In this document: one piece after another, positions 45,051-54,375 of the stretch
How the letters are laid out: each line of letters starts with the position of its first letter
How positions within the stretch are numbered: position 1 is the stretch's first letter
Assembly (NCBI GenBank): GCA_013215385.1
Contig: JABSOY010000018.1
Span: 1 to 64,000 of the forward strand
Length of the DNA: 64,000 nucleotides
DNA from: Colwellia sp.
GTDB taxonomy: Bacteria; Pseudomonadota; Gammaproteobacteria; Enterobacterales; Alteromonadaceae
Reading direction: 5' to 3'
The notes under the pieces: model-generated
Told to the model about the DNA's origin: nothing
Database searches by the model: none
What the model saw: only the letters and a program-made list of their open reading frames with translations
Position numbers and translations under genes: made by a program

Positions 45051-45473
45051 GTTCCCCTTAGCACGTTTCCCATTAGCTTAATAAACACAGTATTTATAAC
45101 GCACCGTTTGTTTTTGCCTGTCATGTAGGAAATTAACATAAAGCTAACTAAGTGCGCATTATAGAAGTAACAGTATTTTTCACTTACGTCCGCTGTTTTT
45201 TGAGCAAGCGGTCGTAGCTTATATAGAGCCTTAATTATTCGATACAGTGCAATTTTTTGTTAAATAATCGAATGACGACTACATTAAGCTTATGATTGTC
45301 ATTCTTGGTCTGAGGAGCTGTGTAATGCTAAATAAGGTGCTTGAAGTGATATTGAATCAGGCCGTTTCGAAATGCCAAAACTATGAAGCACAGGTCCATG
45401 ACCATTGAGATTTGATATTTTTTTAATCGCGAGCCTCTTTAGAAGCTCACGCAAAAAATATGTAACCTATTAC

Positions 45474-45692
45474 TTAAAAACCGTTTTGGCTGGCACCACA
45501 ACTGGTAAAGTAAGCGGTATAACTACCAACAAAATTACCATTGTAGTAAATTGACATTTCACCTTCGCCAGTGTTGTGGTTTACACAGCGAAGCTCTTGG
45601 GTATAACCGCTGTCTGCTGCTTGGGCGGTAATAAATGTCGTTGATAACATAGAGGCAGCTAATGCCGCTGCTAGTACTATTTTTTTTAACAT
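45474..45692 (-). CDS. Small exported cysteine-containing protein
   Basis: The 72-residue protein has a signal peptide cut near residue 25 (TAQA|A). The mature part is about 47 residues, with two cysteines that could form one disulfide (ELRCVNH and FTSCGASQ) and repeated aromatics (YYNGNFVGSYTAYF). An AAGGACG site precedes ATG 45692. I do not recognise the family; a similar size and layout is found in the small exported protein at 50110. Confidence 0.65.
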   Translation of the reverse strand: MLKKIVLAAALAASMLSTTFITAQAADSGYTQELRCVNHNTGEGEMSIYYNGNFVGSYTAYFTSCGASQNGF

Positions 45693-45957
45693 GAAAACGT
45701 CCTTTTAGTATTAAAATTAATTTTGTGCCTAAATATGACACAAAAAAATATTATCATGAATATTAAATAGATACATATTTTTTATGTGATAAATCTATGA
45801 TTATGAAGAATAGATAGTTAAATTCAAAAAATACATCAGTAGAAACTGAGGGTCGGCAACGATTCCTTCAATAAACAGCCAGGTGATCATTTATCGAGCA
45901 AGAAAGCAAATATAACAGACACCCACTCAAATTGATTTTAGTACTATGCTCGTTAAA

Positions 45958-46056
45958 ATGAATGATATGAACACCATACCAGAACCCTCAATATTTGCTA
46001 TTTTTGCATTAGGGTTGATGGGTTTAGCATCACGACGATTTAAGAAACAATCTTAA
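45958..46056 (+). pseudogene. PEP-CTERM signal remnant
   Basis: A 32-codon frame contains little besides IPEPSIFAIFALGLMGLASR followed by RFKKQS. No ribosome binding site or signal peptide is present. It is the 3' end of a lost PEP-CTERM gene, similar to the end of the intact gene at 10222. Confidence 0.75.
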
Positions 46057-46074
46057 CGCTACTGATTGACGATT

Positions 46075-46215
46075 GAAATTAATTATCGATGACGGGATGC
46101 CAGAATAAACCCATGTAATCCAATGTTGTCGATAACCATCAAGAAGCATCTGCCATTTCGGTTGATGCTTTTTTTGCTCATAAATCTGCGTTAGTCGACG
46201 AATGTGGTTTTTACA
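46075..46215 (-). pseudogene. C-terminal remnant of a reverse transcriptase gene, second copy
   Basis: The minus strand reads NHIRRLTQIYEQKKHQPKWQ, then MLLDGYRQHWITWVYSGI. It aligns to the C-terminus of the remnant at 10942-11299 and keeps TGG where that copy has TGA. The same PEP-CTERM end precedes it at the same short distance. Upstream coding sequence is lost. Confidence 0.7.
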
Positions 46216-46219
46216 TCAA

Positions 46220-46435
46220 GTGCCAATAGCCTAACGTCTTCTGTTTGCCTCAAAGCAGTCAAAATAACTCCTGCATTAGTATTTACTAATGTCTCCTGTG
46301 TGCGCAAAGCAGAAACTACGAGTGACTAAATTAATACTTCAGCTCCTAGCCTAAACGGTCATTACCTTGTGAGTTATTAACGTCAATTCAGAGCCTGCAG
46401 CGGACATTAGACAGGTCATGCCCTTTTAGTTTTAT
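46220..46435 (+). repeat. Degraded dispersed intergenic repeat
   Basis: Blocks such as CCTAACGTCTTCTGTTTGCC, TGTCTCCTGTGTGCGCAAAG and AGCGGACATTAGA resemble modules of the other intergenic repeats (families B, A and D). The copy is more diverged. From 46436 to 46816 nothing is recognised apart from the ribosome binding site of the helicase gene. Confidence 0.5.
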
Positions 46436-46816
46436 ATCTCACTTTTGGGCACAAAGAGAAATAGAAATAGTTATGCCAATGTTGGTTTAGGGATTAGGTT
46501 TTGTATGGGGAATCGTTTGTTTTAGCACCAATATGAATTAGCACTAAGGCAATTATCCGTTAAAAACTACACCTCTAAATTATGCAGAACTTTAGTTTAT
46601 TCTGTTTTTTTTCATAAAAAATAGGTGCTAAAAATCTAATCCACTCATTAACTTATTATTTATTAACGGGATTTTATGCGTGTCCCTTTTTTTCTTTTCA
46701 CCAGATATTACGCTCTATCAATAATCTCCTTAAATTTCATCTTAATCATTTGATTACAGGGAAATTGATGTATAAAATAAAAAGTTGACCAATTAATAAT
46801 TTAGAAAGGGAATTTC

Positions 46817-48679
46817 ATGTCGTATTTTTTGAATACATCCGCATACATTATCGGAAACAACAAGTTAAGGGATATTCAAGTTGAAGCGTATATTTCAATA
46901 AAAGAATATTTTGACGAACATCCAACGGGTGAAGCTTTAGCTGTGTTACCAACAGGCTCTGGAAAAACAGGACTTGTTAGTATAGCCCCATTCGGAATTT
47001 GTAAAGGTCGAGTTTTAATAATAACACCTGGACTAGTAACAGCTGATAGTATTTTAAAAAATCAGGAGTCATTACGTGATAATTTTTGGATGAATCATGG
47101 CGTTATACTTGATTTAAGACGTCAACCTAAGATGACTCCCTATGTTGATGGTGTAACATTAAGAGACATGGAGCAAAATCATATTATCGTATCAAATATT
47201 CAAAGATGCGTTTCGACTAAAGGGATATTATCTCAGGTTCCCAATGATTTTTTTGACATGATAATTGTTGATGAAGCCCATCATGCTGCTGCTAATAGCT
47301 GGAAAGAAGTTTTAGATTACTTTCCAGCTGCAAAAAAACTTCATGTAACCGGTACACCTTATCGTGGAGATGATCTTGAGTTACCAGGTGAAAGAATTTT
47401 TGAAAAATCACTTGCTGAAGTAATGAGAATAAAACTTGTTAAATGGCTAGCAAAATCGACCGTTAATAACAATGAGCTTTTTTTTATTAGCCCAAAAAAA
47501 CCAGATATTAAATTGTCCATTCATGAAGTGGAAGATCTTCACGACAGACAATGGATAGAACGTTCAATAGCATTATCTGAAGCATGCTCTAAAGATGTGA
47601 TCAATAAAACGATTGAACACTTAAAAGATTTAAGAACTTATTCACCTAATATTCCTCATAAAATAATTGCAGCAGCATGTAGCATTGAACATGCTCAAGA
47701 TGTAACGAAATGGTACGCAGAATCAGGATTAAGAACAATATTGATTCATAGTAAACTTTCAAATAATGAAAAGAAACTCGCATTTAAATCCATTGAACAG
47801 AATAGGTGCGATGTTGTGGTTAACGTTGATATGTTAAAAGAAGGATACGATCATAAATACCTTACTATTCTTGGTATATTCAGACCTTACAAAAGTAAAA
47901 ATGCATTTGCACAAGTTATTGGTCGCGTGTTGCGAGTGATTCAAGATGAAGACTCTACAAACTTTGAAATAGATAACTATGCGAAAGTGATTTTTCATGA
48001 AGAACTCGGTTTAAATGCTTTATGGAAAGAATTTGAGCAAGAAGTAGAGAAGGCAAAAACGCAAGTGTCCTATAAGGATGAAATCGTAATTAGCGCTCAA
48101 GACTACCGAAATAAGGCAGCAATTTTTGCTAAAGTAGTTGCTGGTGACCGTGTAGACCAAAGTGAGATTTCTTACATTGCAGATATTGATTTTCAAGAGT
48201 TATATGATCAAAAAATAAAAATAATTTCAGAAGATAATCAAAATTTAACGAAAGTATTGGAAGAACAAGGTATAGATAAAGCCACAATTGAGGCCATGAT
48301 TAATACAGCTAACAATAAGAAAAAAGACATTTTTCTTGAAGAGATCGATGCTTTACAAAGAGAACTTCGTCCAGCTCAGTTTAAAAAACAAATAAGAAAA
48401 ATAATCAATGAGCAAATAGAATCTAGCATCGCAGAACTACTAGTAATAACAGGGCATGATCCAAAAGGTTCTGAATTTCAAGAATTATTTAATAATATTA
48501 GTGCTTTATATTATGCTTTAAAAAATAAGCCCGCAAATGATGGTGTTTTGGTTATTTGGATGAGAGCGAAATTGAAGAAAAAGTATGGTAAAATCGAAGA
48601 ATTGGACAATGAAAGCCTTGCGGCATATAAGAAAGATGTACCTGAATTAATCAATGAATTAAGAGGTATTATAAAATAA
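46817..48679 (+). CDS. SF2 (DEAD/DEAH, type III restriction-like) helicase
   Basis: The 620-residue protein has all main SF2 motifs: Walker A PTGSGKT (45-51), Walker B/DEAH VDEAHH (151-156), motif III TGTPYRG (178-184), and motif VI QVIGRVLR (366-373). The helicase core spans about residues 15-390. The C-terminal 230 residues are mostly helical and charged, without a recognised nuclease motif. It is of the COG1061/ResIII type common in defence and repair cassettes. AAAGGGAATTTC precedes the ATG. The partner gene starts 2 bases after its stop. The function is unknown; a defence role is inferred from context. Confidence 0.9.
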   Translation: MSYFLNTSAYIIGNNKLRDIQVEAYISIKEYFDEHPTGEALAVLPTGSGKTGLVSIAPFGICKGRVLIITPGLVTADSILKNQESLRDNFWMNHGVILDLRRQPKMTPYVDGVTLRDMEQNHIIVSNIQRCVSTKGILSQVPNDFFDMIIVDEAHHAAANSWKEVLDYFPAAKKLHVTGTPYRGDDLELPGERIFEKSLAEVMRIKLVKWLAKSTVNNNELFFISPKKPDIKLSIHEVEDLHDRQWIERSIALSEACSKDVINKTIEHLKDLRTYSPNIPHKIIAAACSIEHAQDVTKWYAESGLRTILIHSKLSNNEKKLAFKSIEQNRCDVVVNVDMLKEGYDHKYLTILGIFRPYKSKNAFAQVIGRVLRVIQDEDSTNFEIDNYAKVIFHEELGLNALWKEFEQEVEKAKTQVSYKDEIVISAQDYRNKAAIFAKVVAGDRVDQSEISYIADIDFQELYDQKIKIISEDNQNLTKVLEEQGIDKATIEAMINTANNKKKDIFLEEIDALQRELRPAQFKKQIRKIINEQIESSIAELLVITGHDPKGSEFQELFNNISALYYALKNKPANDGVLVIWMRAKLKKKYGKIEELDNESLAAYKKDVPELINELRGIIK

Positions 48680-48681
48680 TT

Positions 48682-49110
48682 ATGAATAAATCAATACAAA
48701 ATAAAATCAACACGCTACTTGAGCTTAAATTATCAAAGGGCGTGCAGCCTTCTGAGCTATCTCAAGCAATCTTTGAAAAAGAATATTTTTCAACTCATAT
48801 AGATAAGCATGACAATGGGGTAATTTTAAAATTATCCTATAGTGATGAATTAAAAAATGATAAAAAACAAATTATCACAATGAATTACCATTACTCACTT
48901 GATGGTACTCTTCAAGAAATCCATGAATCGGTAGGTAATCAAACCATGTCAATTCAATGGAGTAGAAAGTCTAGATATAAGAGTCTAGTGCTGGAAATTA
49001 CTCTTAAAATGATGACATGTGGTATGGAAAGTAAAATTAGCGCTTTTCTTCAAACCCTTCCTGAAGAAATAAGATCTACAATCGGCGAAAGTACCTTAAA
49101 GGCAGCGTAA
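48682..49110 (+). CDS. Small partner protein of the SF2 helicase, unknown family
   Basis: The 142-residue protein has no signal peptide or transmembrane segment. It begins with a helical part (NKINTLLELKLSKGVQPSEL), followed by beta-rich segments (GVILKLSYSDEL, IITMNYHYSLDGTLQEIHES, MSIQWSRKSRYKSLVL). A helical end follows (ISAFLQTLPEEIRSTIGEST). It overlaps no known family that I recognise. Two bases separate it from the helicase stop and a palindromic terminator follows, so the two genes form one unit. Confidence 0.75.
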   Translation: MNKSIQNKINTLLELKLSKGVQPSELSQAIFEKEYFSTHIDKHDNGVILKLSYSDELKNDKKQIITMNYHYSLDGTLQEIHESVGNQTMSIQWSRKSRYKSLVLEITLKMMTCGMESKISAFLQTLPEEIRSTIGESTLKAA

Positions 49111-49120
49111 GTTATTATTT

Positions 49121-49150
49121 ACCATTCTTACTTTTAAAAGTAAGAATGGT
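49121..49150. terminator. 30-bp perfect palindrome, likely terminator of the helicase unit
   Basis: ACCATTCTTACTTTT is followed at once by its exact complement. A TGTTTGTT tract lies after it. It is 10 bases from the stop of the partner gene. It could also be a protein-binding site. Confidence 0.65.
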
Positions 49151-49517
49151 TGTTTGTTATCCGTTACGTGATAACCTTCTGCGGTAATCAAGATCCCTCA
49201 CTTTCTCTATTATCACCGCTACGCCGTTTATTGTTTTAACATGGCATGAATTATGGGAAAGTAATAAAATCTGACTGAAATTCAATGTCTTTTAAATTCC
49301 CACTAATTTTTCCGAGTCATTTAGCACCAAAGGACGGAGTGTTCAACGACATTAAGTTGTTGATTTACATATGTAGAGTAATGTATAGAGCTACTGTTCT
49401 AAGCATTAGAATAAGTATGATGAATAGAGGATAATGCGGAAATAATTTATACCACCGCTAAGGCGCTTTGCGCGAAAACGCCTTAGAATTAAAGCTCTAA
49501 TTATGAATAAAGTGAAT

Positions 49518-49706
49518 GACCGAAATGTCGGATTACTTGTCGCTAGATCAGCCAAGGCTAACGTCTACTTTCGTAACATCAGTGACCAAAAAATGCCTTC
49601 AAAATCTACCGTTGCTAAGGACTCCTCTGTGGCAACAGTGAGCCTTACCTCGTAATTAAATGACCAACTGAAAACAGGTCACCGCTAACGACTTCTTGGT
49701 GCGCTT
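49518..49706 (+). repeat. Dispersed intergenic repeat, modules B and C
   Basis: Module B (49518-49632) matches 478-596, with the shared GGATTACTTGTCGCTAGAT and CAAAATCTACCGTTGCTAAG. Module C (49633-49706) matches the segment near 1998-2070. The order B-C here and B-A at 478 shows modular mixing. The rest of 49151-50109 has no supported gene. Confidence 0.75.
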
Positions 49707-50109
49707 AACGGAAATTAACTTAAAAAAGTTCCACATATATTTTCTATTGAATTTTTTGAGTCATATAACTGAGAAGTTTCAGTAATATTTAAGTGCTAAT
49801 GCTAATTTATTGTTTTTCATTTTATGTCCTTTAAATTGAAATAATTTATTAACCCAAAGATAAGTAATTCTAGAAGTGTTAAGTTAATTTTTTGTAACTA
49901 CAGTGTTAGTAAGTAAGCTGTATGAAGTGTCCCTGTAGTCATACACATTATTATTTACAACTGTTTAAAATATCAATTTAAAACCGACGATATTTATGAA
50001 TGTTAATTATTTCAACTATTTAAGTTGCTGTTTTTTCTTGATATCTCTAAAATATTGTTCTAGGATGAATCACCTAATTTCAGGTAAACATCATGTTAAA
50101 GGAATGATA

Positions 50110-50337
50110 ATGAAAAGACTTATATTTGTATTAGCTATATCTCTCTCTGGTTTTTCTGGTAGCTCTTCTGCTGCTTCTTGTCACAATGAATATAACGGTA
50201 TGGTTTCAGCAGGCAATGCTTTAGCCTCTATGAGTAGAAGCGACTCTGGATATTCTGCAGCTGCATCAGCTTCTACTCATGCGAGCATTATGTGGGCACA
50301 ATGTATGCAAGCACAAGTTGCTACTATAGAAGGATAG
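50110..50337 (+). CDS. Small exported Ala/Ser-rich protein
   Basis: The 75-residue protein starts at ATG 50110 behind AAAGGA; an upstream in-frame ATG at 49996 is rejected. The signal peptide is cut near residue 22 (SSSA|A). The mature part has two cysteines (ASCHNEY and AQCMQAQ) and is rich in Ala, Ser and Met (SAAASASTHASIMWAQ). The family is unknown. Confidence 0.6.
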   Translation: MKRLIFVLAISLSGFSGSSSAASCHNEYNGMVSAGNALASMSRSDSGYSAAASASTHASIMWAQCMQAQVATIEG

Positions 50338-50429
50338 TCTTCAAGAATAACTAAGACATCCATCGCAATTTAAAAAAACACAATCCTTTACTAGAATTTA
50401 TTAACCCACTTTATTAAAGGATTATTGTG

Positions 50430-50496
50430 ATGACCACCGCCAGAAAAAACCTGATAAATTTATGACACCCCTTATTGCCATTGTATTTCACTCTAA
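50430..50496 (+). pseudogene. 5' remnant of a REP-associated tyrosine transposase (RAYT) gene
   Basis: A start with AAAGGA reads MTTARKNLINL then stops; after a one-base shift DTPYCHCISL follows and stops. RAYT (IS200-like, Y1 transposase) proteins begin with this pattern: ARK..LI.L..TPYYHC.SRCVR. The rest of the gene is missing. It lies next to the hairpin-bearing repeats at 50599. Confidence 0.55.
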
Positions 50497-50598
50497 ATAC
50501 TAAAGTGCTCGAAAGTTAAATAGATAGCCATATAATTGATATACAGCTTTGTGCGCATTGTTGACGTTAACTACAGATTGTTCTTTAGGACAAGTGCT

Positions 50599-50826
50599 AG
50601 CCATAAGCTGACATTAGCTTTTGAGTTACTAACGGCAGATCAGTGATCCTAGAGTTGTCGTTTTTACATAAACAATCACATTTATTCAAAACTAAAATTA
50701 TGCCTAAAACCTTTGCACGGAATTAGATCTCAAATCTCCAAAGCGGACATTGGAATTATTTAAGTTTTAAATAAATTTAGAGCATTAAGTCTATGGCGCT
50801 TTCGCCCCATAGTGAGTTAGAAGCTA
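50599..50826 (+). repeat. Dispersed repeat, family D, copy 1
   Basis: It is collinear with 53273-53506: AGCTGACATTAGCTTTTGAG near the start, TCTCCAAAGCGGACATTGGA in the middle, and a block ending in CGTCACT-TTACCAC. An imperfect hairpin (CTATGGCGC...CCATAG, 50791-50812) lies within it. From 50827 to 51105 nothing else is recognised. Confidence 0.65.
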
Positions 50827-51113
50827 ATCGTCACTCTTACCACAAAGAAGACATAAGCTATTATAGATAATTGGACAGGTTGGATTAGATTTTGGTGTCC
50901 GTTAAAACGGGGGAAGATCACTTTGCATGAGCAAGTGACGGCCATTTATTGATAAGTCACAGAAGATAAAGGTATTGTTTTCTTTAAACCATTCAAGTGC
51001 TTGTGCTTGTAATTACATCACACTCATTCTGCCCAAAGAAAGTGACGTTGAATGCTACAAAGAAAACCAAAATCACAATTTACTATATAAGTGAACCGGG
51101 CTTGTTCAACATC

Positions 51114-51150
51114 CAGATAAGGTGTCGACTGCGCGACACTTATCCTTATT
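51114..51150 (+). terminator. Hairpin followed by T run
   Basis: GATAAGGTGTCG and CGACACTTATC enclose a short loop and are followed by CTTATTTTTT. It is terminator-like on the plus strand, but no clear plus-strand gene ends here. Confidence 0.45.
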
Positions 51151-51152
51151 TT

Positions 51153-51363
51153 TTATATGTGTTTTGGTGAGAAACTTGACCAGCCTTTTAACACGCCAAC
51201 TGAATATGAAACTCCGTATATAGTACAAATAAATGAGCTCCACAACAGAAAAGAAACCCCTGGTTGCTGTACCTGAACTGAGTTCGGCATGAATGCTACA
51301 ACAATGCCACCGACACCACGAATTAAATATACAGCAGTGATTGTAGATAAACAAAACTTAAGA
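51153..51363 (-). pseudogene. Truncated membrane-protein cassette gene
   Basis: The minus strand reads ITAVYLIRGVGGIVVAFMPN, then VSFLLWSSFICTIYGVSYSV. This is the C-terminal half of the family of the intact gene at 55694 (LVYLVRGIVGFILL, KFIIWSSVICLGFGLVHI). It follows an attC remnant and has no start codon. The frame upstream runs into the attC and a response-regulator fragment. Confidence 0.6.
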
Positions 51364-51447
51364 TGCCAACGCCACAATAAGCGGCTAAGTAATAGTTGGC
51401 TAAAATGTGTAGCTAAACGAATCGCAGCCAACTGTGAGTGTTCGTTT
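51364..51447 (-). repeat. Partial attC site (integron cassette recombination site)
   Basis: On the minus strand it reads AACACTCACAGTTGGCTGCG, then ACATTTTAGCCAACTATTAC and CCGCTTATTGTGGCGTTGGC. It matches the right part of the sites at 54258 and 61930. The conserved right end GTTGGC is present. The left (R'') end is replaced by response-regulator DNA. Confidence 0.7.
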
Positions 51448-51449
51448 GA

Positions 51450-51684
51450 TTGCCTGCTCGCGTGAAACTTCACGAATTTTATTACAAATACTAAAGCCAT
51501 CTAAATTCGGCAACATAACATATAATAAAATACAGTCAAAGCTTCTTGCTAATGCTACTTCTGGACCTTTTTGATCGTCTTGTTAACTAGATACCTCAAA
51601 GTCATGTAAGGTGAATAAATCGGTTAAGCCATGTAAAATAGCGGCTTTGTCTTCGACAATATGTAGTTTAGGTTTATAAGACAA
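51450..51684 (-). pseudogene. Remnant of a response-regulator receiver domain
   Basis: The minus strand reads SYKPKLHIVEDKAAILHGLT, then an in-frame stop, then SFDCILLYVMLPNLDGFSIC and NKIREVSREQ. This is an OmpR-type receiver. The phospho-acceptor Asp of LLD is Tyr here. It ends abruptly in the attC remnant, so a deletion or recombination joined the two. Confidence 0.75.
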
Positions 51685-51852
51685 AAGATATTCCTATGCT
51701 TAGTGAGTCGGGATAGAGCAATGAGGCCATAGGTAGCTAATGATAAGCTAAATTTAACCTTAAAACGCTTATTTCTTTAAGCTAAAAATGACAGGAGAAA
51801 GCCTCCTACTGTAAAAAAATCATGAACCATATGTGGGCTTGAGTGAATCATT

Positions 51853-53067
51853 TCAAGAGGCCAGAACTTGTTTTTTTCTGCCATTTAATAACCAACCAAT
51901 AGGGGTTCCTTTTACCAGTATTAGGTAACTCAACATGGTAATAAATAAAGTGGCAAGGCTACTAAGTAAAAACTTAAGCCACATGTTCATGTCAATATCA
52001 GTAAGAGCGAATTGAATCATTAGTAAAATAGGCATATGTATCAAGTACACCCAGTAAGATGAGTCAGAGATAAACCTCAATAATTTACTTTGTTTGTTTA
52101 AATACTTTTTACCTAGCAGTAAACAATATATCGTCATATATACCGCAATAAATGCCTCGCATATTGCGGCACTTAAGTGACTCAGTGTTGGCGTAAATCC
52201 ATCCATAGCAATGGCCATAGCCTCTTCTATTGAGACAGTTGCGGGAAGAAAGTAATAGAAAACAGTGAAAGCGAGTAAAGAAATGGCTAAGAACTTATTC
52301 TTATAAGGTTCAAATTCATCTAGTAAACTTTGCTTTAAGAAAATAAGTGCCCCTAAAATAAAGAACAGACCATAAAAACCAAATGACCATAATTCAGGGT
52401 AGAATTTGTCTGGTGCAGCGTGCGGTGCTGATTGAATAAACATTGCTGGGCTTATTAATATAGGTAATACAAAGACAACAAACCTAGTTGAAGATATTTT
52501 ATCTATTATTTTGCTTTGAAAAAACTTGAGTTTATAAAGTGCTGCTGTTGATAAAACAAATAAAAATAAATTAAACAAAAACCATAGGTGCATTGTTGAT
52601 AGTGGTGGTTGCTTAGCGTCAGGGTTCTCTATCAATGTTTTAATAAAGACTAACAAAGGGGATAAATTTTCAACATGGCTTACAGCCCAGTTGATGGCCA
52701 TAAAAATAGCCGCTGCTAACAAGGGGAAAAAAATAAGGAATGGCAATAATATTCGTATTGCACGGTTTTTGATAAAACCAGTAAGTCCTCTTTTTTGAAT
52801 GAGCATAATGGCAAAGAAACCTGAAACTAAAAAGAAAGTAGGCATTCGAAACAGGTGAGTAAATAGGGTGACAATCTCAATGGTGACTGAACTATCGGTG
52901 TCAGCGGTAAACCAAAAACCTTGCATCAGTGGGCTGTAAGCTAAAGCTGCATGGAACATGATACCCAAAAGCATAGCCAGTGCTCTGATATTATCTAAAT
53001 AATGGTATCTTATTTTAGTACTGTTTTCTGATAAAAGAGAAAGCTTGCTATTATTAGCACGTGTCAT
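51853..53067 (-). CDS. Acyltransferase 3 family membrane protein (MdoC/OpgC-like)
   Basis: The 404-residue protein has about ten transmembrane segments. YHYLDNIRALAMLLGIMFHA carries the conserved Arg and His of the acyltransferase 3 family; FRMPTFFLVSGFFAIML and STMHLWFLFNLFLF are also typical. This branch succinylates or acetylates periplasmic glucans or surface polymers. ATG 53067 is chosen because AAGGG lies 8 bases before it; an upstream ATG at 53106 has no such site. It stands alone among repeats, so it may be an acquired gene. Confidence 0.85.
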   Translation of the reverse strand: MTRANNSKLSLLSENSTKIRYHYLDNIRALAMLLGIMFHAALAYSPLMQGFWFTADTDSSVTIEIVTLFTHLFRMPTFFLVSGFFAIMLIQKRGLTGFIKNRAIRILLPFLIFFPLLAAAIFMAINWAVSHVENLSPLLVFIKTLIENPDAKQPPLSTMHLWFLFNLFLFVLSTAALYKLKFFQSKIIDKISSTRFVVFVLPILISPAMFIQSAPHAAPDKFYPELWSFGFYGLFFILGALIFLKQSLLDEFEPYKNKFLAISLLAFTVFYYFLPATVSIEEAMAIAMDGFTPTLSHLSAAICEAFIAVYMTIYCLLLGKKYLNKQSKLLRFISDSSYWVYLIHMPILLMIQFALTDIDMNMWLKFLLSSLATLFITMLSYLILVKGTPIGWLLNGRKKQVLAS

Positions 53068-53272
53068 ATCTGAGCCCTTAAATATATTTTTTAATATGGA
53101 TTGCATGTACAGCTAATTAAGTCGTTTTAGCCGTTATAACCAACCCATTTGATAAGCGATATTTGCCAATAAAACGTAAGAACCAGTTTGCTTATATTGT
53201 GCTAAAAACTCAGTAAATAAGCTTTGTTTGTCAGAGAAACCATTAGTAAAACTGGAACGAATAATTCCCATT

Positions 53273-53506
53273 ATAGCCAATAGCTGACATTAGCTTTTAA
53301 GTTATTAACGGTAGCTCAGAGCCTATTGCGGTCATTCTAATTTAAATGCTTTTATTTATTTGTACCCAAAATCTTACTTAATATTTAGCATACGATTATG
53401 TACACAATCTCTAAAGCGGACATTAGAATCATCTAAGGTCTACATAAAGTAGAGTATTAAATCTAAGACGCTAATGAGATAGTGCTAACCGTCACTGTTA
53501 CCACTA
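53273..53506 (+). repeat. Dispersed repeat, family D, copy 2
   Basis: It is collinear with 50599-50826 and diverged by many substitutions. It is followed at once by family E. Confidence 0.65.
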
Positions 53507-53512
53507 AGCCGA

Positions 53513-53620
53513 CCTAATTATTAGAGCAATTAACACTATTTTTATGTCAGCTATCTTCAGGGATAGCTGACATTAGAAGGATTTTTCTATGGCACTTCCG
53601 CCTCCAGAGCGAGATATAGT
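53513..53620 (+). repeat. Dispersed hairpin repeat, family E
   Basis: TGTCAGCTATC and GATAGCTGACA form an 11-bp perfect stem with a 6-base loop (53545-53572). Flanks match 58161-58262 (CCTAATTATTAGAGCAAT before; GCG/CGCC block and GAGCGAGAT after). This is the best-preserved copy and is REP-like in form. Confidence 0.75.
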
Positions 53621-53668
53621 TACAATTACTTTAGTCGCACTTCAAAGTTGATACTAAGCAACTATTTC

Positions 53669-54190
53669 CTATGAATTATACATCATTAAACGTGCCTTAG
53701 CAGAGAATAATAATACAACAGAGTACATCTTATGAAACCAAGATAGAGCTTGAAAAACGAGACCAAAGGAAGAGCTACCCGTTTTGATGTTTTTTATAGG
53801 AACAACAGCAGACCCAAAATACAATCTTGTTGTAATGCCATTTTCACTCTCCACATGTTTAATCATGAGCCACGACCTAGTGCGCTTTTGGTAATCGCAC
53901 ATTAGCAATTGATTTTCACATCGTTTTTCCACGATCCAAGCAGAAAATGTATCAGTTTCTCCATCTGCTAAAAGAACAACTTGTGCATCTGATGACGGTT
54001 TTGACACTACCCACTTTAAAATTGACCGCTCTAACTTAAAAACTGATGTAGTGTAAAAAGCGTTCACATATTGTGAATGAGTTACTGTACGGGATATTTC
54101 GGTACAATAGCAATCGGTGTAAGCCCCATTCTGTTGATAGGTATTCAGTAATGCATTATCTGGAAGCGGGCATGACTCTATTGAAAACAT
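53669..54190 (-). CDS. Conserved protein of unknown function in an integron-type cassette
   Basis: The 173-residue protein begins SIESCPLPDNALLNTYQQNG and has FSAWIVEKRCENQLLMCDYQ and TRSWLMIKHVE..TRLYFGSAVVP in its core, a pattern of a compact alpha/beta fold. The C-terminus is hydrophobic (FGLVFQALSWFHKMYSVVLL). The ATG 54190 has an AAGGTC site. A complete attC lies directly upstream on the same strand (54258-54358), so this is the next cassette. Its own attC is not visible; hairpin repeats follow. I do not know the function. Confidence 0.65.
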   Translation of the reverse strand: MFSIESCPLPDNALLNTYQQNGAYTDCYCTEISRTVTHSQYVNAFYTTSVFKLERSILKWVVSKPSSDAQVVLLADGETDTFSAWIVEKRCENQLLMCDYQKRTRSWLMIKHVESENGITTRLYFGSAVVPIKNIKTGSSSFGLVFQALSWFHKMYSVVLLFSAKARLMMYNS

Positions 54191-54257
54191 GGTTTAGACC
54201 TTTATGAACAAAGCTCACTGCTTGAAATCAACTCAATACATCAGCAATGACTCTTGT

Positions 54258-54358
54258 TACCAACGCCCTGTTAACAGGCAATAATATAGTTGGCTAAAAT
54301 TAGCGACGAAGGAGCAAAAGCCAAGTGTATTTTGACCTTGTTTAACAGCTTGTTATGA
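54258..54358 (-). repeat. attC site, complete
   Basis: On the minus strand it begins TCATAACAAGCTGTTAAACA and ends CCTGTTAACAGGGCGTTGGT; the middle holds CACTTGGCTTTTG and TTTTAGCCAACTATA. The R'' (CATAAC) and R' (GTTGGTA) ends, the two stems and about 101-bp length fit an integron attC site. It follows the glycosyltransferase gene and belongs to its cassette. Confidence 0.85.
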
Positions 54359-54375
54359 ATTTTTATACACTGTCA

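Noticed and set aside
45415-45460. Terminator after the small exported gene at 45474
   Set aside because: A 7-bp hairpin exists, but the bases that follow on the minus strand are A-rich, not T-rich.
51106-51500. Two overlapping minus-strand ORFs as intact genes
   Set aside because: They are composites of a response-regulator fragment, an attC and a truncated membrane-protein gene in different frames.
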